Source: Loktanella sp. M215 | Lineage (GTDB): Bacteria; Pseudomonadota; Alphaproteobacteria; Rhodobacterales; Rhodobacteraceae | Direction of reading: 5' to 3' | Length of the DNA stretch: 64,000 nucleotides | Assembly: GCF_021735925.1 (NCBI RefSeq) | Contig: NZ_WMEA01000001.1 | Location: 3,941,089 to 4,005,088 of the forward strand | In this document: piece by piece, positions 58,707 to 64,000 of the stretch | Layout: the number at the start of each line of letters is the position of its first letter | Numbering within the stretch: position 1 is the first letter of the stretch | Made by a program: the position numbers and the translations under genes | The notes under the pieces: generated by a model | The model's input: only the letters and a program-made list of their open reading frames with translations | Databases searched by the model: none | Told to the model about the DNA's origin: nothing

Positions 58707-59657
58707 TTAACCGAGCCTGTCCGCCAGCCAGTTTTCCAGCAGAAAATGGGCAATGGCGCCCGGACGGGCGGGGTTAATCTCGGGGTGTTGCCCGGCGAAT
58801 ACATCGGCCATCTCTTCGCGGGTCACCCAGCGGGCATCCTCGATCTCGACGGGGTCGATGGTGATCTCGCGGGTTGTGGCCTCGCCCGCCATGCCGCACA
58901 TCAGGGACGCGGGAAACGGCCAGGGCTGGCTCGCCAGATAGCGCACGGGGCCAACGCGCACGCCCGCCTCTTCAAAGACCTCGCGGCGCACCGCGGCCTC
59001 CAGCGTCTCGCCCGGCTCCACGAAACCGGCCAGCAGGGAATACATCCGCTCCGGCCACCCGGGAGAGCGCCCCACCAGCACCGCGTTGCCGCTGGTGATC
59101 AGCATGATGACGACCGGGTCCGTGCGCGGAAAATGGTGCCGCCCGCAGGCCGCACAATCGCGCTGCCAGCCGCCCAGTGTCGCCTTGGACGCGGCCCCGC
59201 AATTGGCACAGAACCGGTGGCTGCCGTGCCACATGAACAGCGCCCGCGCGGTCGCGGCCAGTTCCGCGTCCAGCGGCGACAGATGCGTCATGGCGTTGCG
59301 CAGCTCTGTAAAGACCGGGCCATCCGGCAGGGCGGGATGCACCTGCAGCGTGGCATCGCGAAATCCGTCCAGTGCTGCGTCCGCGTCCATCGGCGGTGCC
59401 CAGCCCGACAGGTCGGCGGCAAAGACCGCCGCCCCGTTGATGCGTCCCAGCAGCAGCCGGTCGGGGGCCGCGTCCGCCAGTATCGGGTGGTCGTGCGGCA
59501 CCATGACCAGACGGTCGGCGTCCAGCAGCGGCTTGCCCCGCCACAACAGGATCGTCTGCGATGCGGCCTCGGCCTGACGGACCTCAGCCGTGCCGCGCCA
59601 CTCCGCGGCCCGATCCAGTCCGCCGCCCGCAAATGTCACTGTTTCCGCGATTTTCAT
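58707..59657 (-). CDS. nudC: NAD+ diphosphatase / RNA decapping hydrolase NudC
   Basis: Nudix enzyme of 316 residues that hydrolyses NADH/NAD+ and removes NAD caps from RNA. The zinc ribbon has CANCG and CAACG pairs around residues 160-180. The Nudix box is GFVEPGETLEAAVRREVFEEAG. The downstream SQPWPFPASLM motif is the NudC-specific SQPWPFPxS. The start at 59657 (MKIAETV) is chosen; the frame stays open upstream into the divergent gene. Confidence 0.94.
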   Translation of the reverse strand: MKIAETVTFAGGGLDRAAEWRGTAEVRQAEAASQTILLWRGKPLLDADRLVMVPHDHPILADAAPDRLLLGRINGAAVFAADLSGWAPPMDADAALDGFRDATLQVHPALPDGPVFTELRNAMTHLSPLDAELAATARALFMWHGSHRFCANCGAASKATLGGWQRDCAACGRHHFPRTDPVVIMLITSGNAVLVGRSPGWPERMYSLLAGFVEPGETLEAAVRREVFEEAGVRVGPVRYLASQPWPFPASLMCGMAGEATTREITIDPVEIEDARWVTREEMADVFAGQHPEINPARPGAIAHFLLENWLADRLG

Positions 59658-59700
59658 GGCGCTGACTTCGCATGCCGCGCGAAAAAGCACAATTGGTTGG

Positions 59701-61680
59701 ATGTCTGACGTTTCAGGCGATGCAATCGGCAACCGCAAGTTGCGAATCACGTGGAAGTCGTTTCTTCTGCATGACGTGACGGAAGTGTCTGCCTCTCCTC
59801 GGCCCACGGGCCACCTGCGTCTGATCCAGACCACGGATCTGCACATGCATCTCATGGCGTTCGATTACCTGCTGGACAGGCCGAATGCGCAGCAGGGGCT
59901 CGTGGCGCTTGCCCCCCTGATCGCCACGGCAAGACAGCAGGTCGCGGCGTCGGTGCTGTGCGATACCGGCGATTTCCTGCAAGGCACCCCGCTGGCGGAC
60001 GACATCGCCGGCCGCCGCATGCTGCCGCATCCGATGGTGCAGGCGTTCAATACCCTTCGCTACGATGCGGTCACTCTCGGCAACCATGACTTCGATTATG
60101 GCCTGCCCTATCTGCGCGCCGTGCTGGCCGACCTGCACGCGCCCGTCGTCTCGGCCAACCTCAAGGCCGATGGCAACGCGCCCTTCGCGGCCCCCTGGAC
60201 GCTGGTGACGCGTCAGGTCGCCTGTTCCGACGGCCAGACCCGCGACCTGCGCGTCGGGATCATCGGTTTCGGGCCGCCGCAGATTGCCGATTGGGGCGCC
60301 GCCTGGCTGCACGGCATGGTGACGACCGACGACATCATCGCAACGGCCCGCCAAGAGGTGCCGCTGCTGCGCGCCGCCGGGGCCGATGTGATCGTGGCCC
60401 TGTGCCACGGCGGTCCGGCGGCCGGGGCCGATTCGGCGGAAAATGCCGCCCTGCAACTGGCCGCGCTGCCGCAGATCGACGTCGTGCTGATGGGTCACAT
60501 GCACGAGGTCTTTCCCGGCACCGCCTTCGGCCCGATGCCGCAGGTCGATCCCCACCGCGGCACACTGGCCGGAAAGCCCGCCATGATGGCCGGCGCACAT
60601 GGCAAGGAGGTGGGCATCCTCGACCTGACCCTCTCGGTCGCGGCGCCTGACGCCGACGGGTCACAGCCCGCGCGGCCGATGTGGCGGGTCGTTGACCATC
60701 GGTGCAAGGTCATCAGACCGTCTGAACCCGCCGTGGCGCCCAGCATCCTGTCGCGGCTTCTGCACAACAGGCTGGCGCTGCCCCATGCGGCGACGCTGGA
60801 CCGGCTGCGCCAACCGATCGGCCAGACGCCGGTCGCGCTGACCAGCCACTTTGCCGCCATCGGCGCCGACATGACCGCCCCCCTGCTGGCCCAGGTCCAG
60901 ATCGAGGCGATCAGCGCGGCCCTGGCCGGCACCCCCCATGCCGGTCTGCCGGTCCTCGCCACCACCGCGCCGTTCCGGGCGGGCGGTCATGGCGGGCCGG
61001 ACAACTACATCGCGATCTCGCCGGGACCGCTACGGCGGCGGGATTGTGCCGCCATCGTCCCCTTCGACAACCCGATCTGCGCCGTGCTGCGCCGGGGCTG
61101 GCAAATCCGGGCGTGGCTGGAATGCTGCAGCGCCTTCTTTGCCACGCTGACCCCCGGGCGCACCGATCAGGCGCTGCTGAACCCGCGCATGGCGCCTTAT
61201 CACTTCGATACGCTGCACGGCCTGCAGTACCGGATCGACCTGACGGTCCCACCCGCCCTGCCCGGTGCGCCACCGTCGCGGCACCGCCGGATCACCGAAC
61301 TGACGCTGCGGGGCCGGGCTCTGGACGACGATGCCCTGTGCGTCGTGGCCACCAGCAGTTACCGCGCGCACGGCGGCGGCGGGATCATTGCCGTGCCGCC
61401 GCAGGATATCGTCCACACCTCGCGCGACGGCCTGCGCACGATGCTGATGCAGGCCCTGCACCGGTCGCAGGGCGCGGTCGCCTCGGCACCACAGCCCTGG
61501 ACCTTTGCACCGCTGCCCGGCACCACCGCGCGCTTCACATCCAGCCCACAGGCCCGCGACACCCTCGCGGATCATCCGCATGTCACGTTCGCGGGCCTGC
61601 AGGACGACGGCTTTGCCAGCTACCGGATCGCCTTTTGTGACGTGTCCGGGTTGCACGCGCCGATCACCGCAGCTATATGA
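59701..61680 (+). CDS. 2',3'-cyclic-nucleotide 2'-phosphodiesterase/3'-nucleotidase-like (CpdB)
   Basis: Two-domain phosphoesterase of about 659 residues. The metallophosphatase domain has QTTDLHMHL, DTGDFLQG, LGNHDFDYGL, ALCHGGP and GHMHEVFPG metal ligands. The C-terminal 5'-nucleotidase domain follows from about residue 360. CpdB proteins are usually periplasmic, yet no signal peptide is seen with the ATG at 59701 or GTG at 59785. Start is uncertain. Diverges from nudC, another nucleotide-cleaving enzyme. Confidence 0.85.
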   Translation: MSDVSGDAIGNRKLRITWKSFLLHDVTEVSASPRPTGHLRLIQTTDLHMHLMAFDYLLDRPNAQQGLVALAPLIATARQQVAASVLCDTGDFLQGTPLADDIAGRRMLPHPMVQAFNTLRYDAVTLGNHDFDYGLPYLRAVLADLHAPVVSANLKADGNAPFAAPWTLVTRQVACSDGQTRDLRVGIIGFGPPQIADWGAAWLHGMVTTDDIIATARQEVPLLRAAGADVIVALCHGGPAAGADSAENAALQLAALPQIDVVLMGHMHEVFPGTAFGPMPQVDPHRGTLAGKPAMMAGAHGKEVGILDLTLSVAAPDADGSQPARPMWRVVDHRCKVIRPSEPAVAPSILSRLLHNRLALPHAATLDRLRQPIGQTPVALTSHFAAIGADMTAPLLAQVQIEAISAALAGTPHAGLPVLATTAPFRAGGHGGPDNYIAISPGPLRRRDCAAIVPFDNPICAVLRRGWQIRAWLECCSAFFATLTPGRTDQALLNPRMAPYHFDTLHGLQYRIDLTVPPALPGAPPSRHRRITELTLRGRALDDDALCVVATSSYRAHGGGGIIAVPPQDIVHTSRDGLRTMLMQALHRSQGAVASAPQPWTFAPLPGTTARFTSSPQARDTLADHPHVTFAGLQDDGFASYRIAFCDVSGLHAPITAAI

Positions 61681-61686
61681 CGTTTC

Positions 61687-61779
61687 GAGAGGTTGGCGCG
61701 GGCGAGCGCCTCGCCAACCTGGTCAGGTCCGGAAGGAAGCAGCCATAACGAGCCCCGCTTGGGTCGTTGTCAGCCTCTC
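61687..61779 (+). ncRNA. ffs: Signal recognition particle RNA (4.5S, small bacterial type)
   Basis: The core GGTCAGGTCCGGAAGGAAGC with the following AGCC is the hallmark of SRP RNA domain IV, which binds Ffh and FtsY. The ends GAGAGG (61687-61692) and CCTCTC (61774-61779) pair to close a single long hairpin of 93 bases. It begins 7 bases after the phosphodiesterase stop. Exact ends are approximate. Confidence 0.93.
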
Positions 61780-61820
61780 ACCTTATTTCCCCCGATAGTC
61801 AGGGTCAGCCCGCGTTGCCC

Positions 61821-62849
61821 ATGTCATCAGACGCCACGGACACCCTTGCCACCATGGGCTGGTCCGACGCCGAGGCGGATCAGATCGGCCCCGATGACGC
61901 AGCCCTGACCCCCGCCCGCATCGCCAGCGTCCATCGCCGCAATGTGGCGAGCTTTACCGCGGGCGGTCCCCTCACCCTCGTCGCCGATCCCGGCGTGTCC
62001 ACCGGCACCTTCGCCGTCGGCGACTGGGTGCTGTGTGACGCAGGTGCCGCCCACCTCGTCCGCCGCCTCGACCGCCGCAGCCTGCTGCAGCGCGGGGCGG
62101 AACACCGGACCGGCCAGCGCCAGCTGATCGCGGCGAACCTCGACACCCTGTTCATCGTCACGTCCTGCAACGCCGATTTCAACGTGGCCCGCCTTGAACG
62201 CTATCTGGCGCTGGCCCATGACGCCGACATCGCCCCCGCCATCCTGCTGACCAAGGCCGACCAGACCGACGATGCCGCCGATTACCTCGCGCAGGCGCAG
62301 GCCCTTGGCGACCTGCCGGTGCTGGCGATCAACGCCAAGGGCGGGAACGTGGCAGAGGTGCTCTCGCCCTGGTGCGGGCCGGGCCGGACCGTGGCGCTGG
62401 TCGGATCCTCCGGCGTCGGCAAGACGACGCTGGCCAACGCCCTGACCGGCCGCACCGACGAGACGCAGGACATCCGCGAGGACGACGCCCGCGGCCGCCA
62501 CACCACGACCCGCCGCAGCCTGCACGCCCTGCCCACGGGCGGCTGGCTGATCGACACGCCGGGGATGCGCGGGCTCGCCGTGGCCGACGTCACCGCCGGG
62601 ATCGACGCGACCTTCCCCGAAATCAGCGCCCTGACCGACGCCTGCCGGTTCCGCGACTGCCTGCACGAGGGCGAGCCGGGCTGCGCCGTGCAGGCCGCCG
62701 TCGACGCGGGCCTGATCGACGCCGCCCGCGTCGCGCGGTACCGCAAGCTGCGGGCCGAAGATGCGCAATCCACCGAAAACACCGCCGCCACCCACGCCCG
62801 CAAGCGACGCGCGGCCAAGTCCGGCAAGCCCCCCAGCCGTCGCCGCTAG
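61821..62849 (+). CDS. rsgA: Ribosome small subunit GTPase RsgA
   Basis: Circularly permuted GTPase for late 30S assembly, 342 residues. An N-terminal OB domain (about 45-105) precedes the permuted G motifs: LTKAD (G4), GSSGVGKTT (G1), DTPGM (G3). The C-terminal zinc site is formed by CRFRDCLHEGEPGC. A basic tail ends KPPSRRR. Start MSSDATDTL at 61821; a longer frame runs into the SRP RNA. Confidence 0.94.
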   Translation: MSSDATDTLATMGWSDAEADQIGPDDAALTPARIASVHRRNVASFTAGGPLTLVADPGVSTGTFAVGDWVLCDAGAAHLVRRLDRRSLLQRGAEHRTGQRQLIAANLDTLFIVTSCNADFNVARLERYLALAHDADIAPAILLTKADQTDDAADYLAQAQALGDLPVLAINAKGGNVAEVLSPWCGPGRTVALVGSSGVGKTTLANALTGRTDETQDIREDDARGRHTTTRRSLHALPTGGWLIDTPGMRGLAVADVTAGIDATFPEISALTDACRFRDCLHEGEPGCAVQAAVDAGLIDAARVARYRKLRAEDAQSTENTAATHARKRRAAKSGKPPSRRR

Positions 62850-63322
62850 CGCGTGGCCCAGATCAGCTGGGCCCGCGTCTCGACCGCACAGGGCCGCACC
62901 GCGCGCAGCCGGGCAAGGGCCGCATCCGGTGCCTCACCGTGCAGGACCATCAGGCGCAACACGATCATCCCCGACCGGCCGCAGCCGCCCTTGCAGTGAA
63001 AAAGCACGCGCTTGGCCGCCGCAAGTTGCGCCGTCACGCGGGATTCAAGCCCGACCCAGCGTGCCGTCGCCGCCGCATCGGGCACCCCGTAGTCCCTGAT
63101 CGGCATCTCGGCCCAGTCCGGCGGCGCATGGACCAGATCGACGCCAAGGGTGGCCCCCTGCGCGGTCATTTCATCCGGCTCGGTCAGGCTGACGACCAGC
63201 GAGGGCGACCAGCGCAGCAGCCGTCGAAAGTCCTCTTCGTAATCGCCCGCGATACCCGGCATCGGACACAGGCCCAGCGTGCCGCGCCCGACCGGCAGAT
63301 CGACAATCACGAAATCAGCCAC
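62846..63322 (-). CDS. Dual-specificity/tyrosine protein phosphatase-like
   Basis: Cysteine phosphatase of 158 residues. The P-loop is HCKGGCGRSG (HCx5RS), and the likely general acid is in the MPIRDYGVPD region, matching the WPD-type loop. N-terminal VIVDLPVGRGTLGLCPMPG is shared by small bacterial members. Substrate unknown. Its stop shares CTAG with the convergent rsgA stop. Confidence 0.85.
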   Translation of the reverse strand: MADFVIVDLPVGRGTLGLCPMPGIAGDYEEDFRRLLRWSPSLVVSLTEPDEMTAQGATLGVDLVHAPPDWAEMPIRDYGVPDAAATARWVGLESRVTAQLAAAKRVLFHCKGGCGRSGMIVLRLMVLHGEAPDAALARLRAVRPCAVETRAQLIWATR

Positions 63323-63384
63323 GGATGACGCGGGCCGTCAGTGCCGCACCGATCTTTCGCCAAAATCCTTCGGCGACCGGCACG

Positions 63385-64000
63385 TCAGGTATTGAACAGG
63401 AAGTGCAGCACATCGCCATCCTTGACCGTATAGGTCTTGCCTTCCGCGCGCATCTTGCCCGCCTCCTTGGCCGGCTGCTCGCCCCCCAGTGTGACGAAAT
63501 CGTCGTAACCGATGGTTTCGGCCCGGATGAAGCCGCGCTCGAAATCGCCGTGGATCACGCCCGCCGCCTTCGGCGCAGAGGTTCCCGCGTTGATCGTCCA
63601 GGCCCGCGCTTCCTTCGGCCCCACGGTGAAATAGGTCTGCAATTTCAGCAGCGCGTAACCCGCACGGATCAACCGATCGAGACCCGCTTCCGCAAGCCCC
63701 ATCTCGGACAGGAACATCTCCGCCTCTTCCGCATCCAGCTGGCTGATCTCTTCCTCGATCCGGGCCGAGATCACGACGGCAGAGTTCCCCTCCGCCTCGG
63801 CCATAACGCGCACCCGCTCGGACTGGGCGTTGCCCGTGGCCGAGGCTTCCTCCTCCACGTTGCAGACGTAAAGCACCGGCTTCGTCGTCAGCAGCTGCAG
63901 CATCCGCCAGGCCTTGGCGTCCTCGGGGTCGACGTCGACGGTGCGCGCGGGCTTGCCGGCCTCAAGCGCGGCCTGCGCCGCCTCCAGCAGGCGCACCTGC
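63385..64000 (-). CDS. ychF: Redox-regulated ATPase YchF, C-terminal part (5' end outside window)
   Basis: The 3' end of an Obg-family ATPase gene that runs off the window end. The visible 205 residues include the end of the G domain (LYVCNVEEE with NVxE replacing NKxD, which gives ATP preference) and the full TGS domain (YFTVGPKEARAWTI, AGVIHGDFERGFIRAE, VKDGDVLHFLFN). The start codon is beyond position 64000. Confidence 0.95.
   Translation of the reverse strand, partial: QVRLLEAAQAALEAGKPARTVDVDPEDAKAWRMLQLLTTKPVLYVCNVEEEASATGNAQSERVRVMAEAEGNSAVVISARIEEEISQLDAEEAEMFLSEMGLAEAGLDRLIRAGYALLKLQTYFTVGPKEARAWTINAGTSAPKAAGVIHGDFERGFIRAETIGYDDFVTLGGEQPAKEAGKMRAEGKTYTVKDGDVLHFLFNT

Overview
The window is about 65% GC, densely packed, and reads like a chromosome segment of a marine Rhodobacterales (Roseobacter-type) alphaproteobacterium. 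The taxonomic call is an inference from gene content (TRAP transport, N-type ATPase, Yej transporter, PHA synthase, aerobic haem genes, BLUF protein), pervasive ATGA start/stop overlaps, and a short extragenic repeat. No sequence search was possible. No CRISPR array, insertion sequence, prophage or replication origin was recognised.

Layout. (1) 127-11257: a galactoside operon with a CUT1 ABC importer (binding protein and two permeases, no ATPase), GH36 alpha-galactosidase, GH42 beta-galactosidase, mutarotase and four steps of the De Ley-Doudoroff galactose pathway (SDR dehydrogenase, SMP-30 lactonase, DgoK, DgoA). Galactonate dehydratase is missing here. (2) 11258-12595: a gene-poor stretch, uraH and a CAT-anticodon tRNA. 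(3) 12710-18917: a gluconate-type locus with a LacI regulator, gluconokinase, a TRAP transporter, Rpe and a phosphoglycolate-phosphatase-like HAD enzyme, with a perfect double operator between the divergent genes. (4) 18943-32778: an energy/PHA island with a small conserved-looking protein, a Crp/Fnr regulator, a sensorless histidine kinase, a truncated BON-domain ORF, acetate kinase, a MaoC hydratase-phosphotransacylase fusion, FabI-type reductase, PHA synthase and a nine-gene N-ATPase operon (atpDCQRBEFAG) whose c subunit carries a sodium-binding signature. (5) 32977-38455: a flavin monooxygenase, a BLUF blue-light sensor, a frameshifted GlcD-like flavoprotein and an MFS exporter. (6) 38452-49733: haem genes hemC, hemE and hemF, a PaiB-like protein, a SleB-like lipoprotein, a frameshifted unknown gene, a PhoX-like phosphatase behind a four-unit Pho box, a degenerate SDR, rsmC, clpS and a penicillin-binding DD-carboxypeptidase. 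(7) 49881-64000: an AEC permease, yejABEF, membrane cytochrome c, pheA, an SRPBCC protein, nudC, a cyclic-nucleotide phosphodiesterase, the SRP RNA, rsgA, a protein phosphatase and the 3' end of ychF.

The most notable system is region 4. Its four promoter regions (divergent regulator/small protein, BON ORF, phaC operon, atp operon) each hold a 14-bp Fnr-type dyad of the form YTGAY-N4-RTCAG, which suggests that one Crp/Fnr protein controls the whole island. The phaC-fabI-maoC/ptb-ack operon could connect the PHB monomer (R)-3-hydroxybutyryl-CoA to crotonyl-CoA, butyryl-CoA, butyryl phosphate and ATP, beside a probable Na+-translocating ATPase. This would be an energy and redox valve for low oxygen. 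Both the regulon and the pathway are inferences. Other points of note are two SDR proteins with lost catalytic residues, two genes broken by the loss of one C in short C runs, and a BLUF protein whose flavin-site residues align perfectly with AppA.
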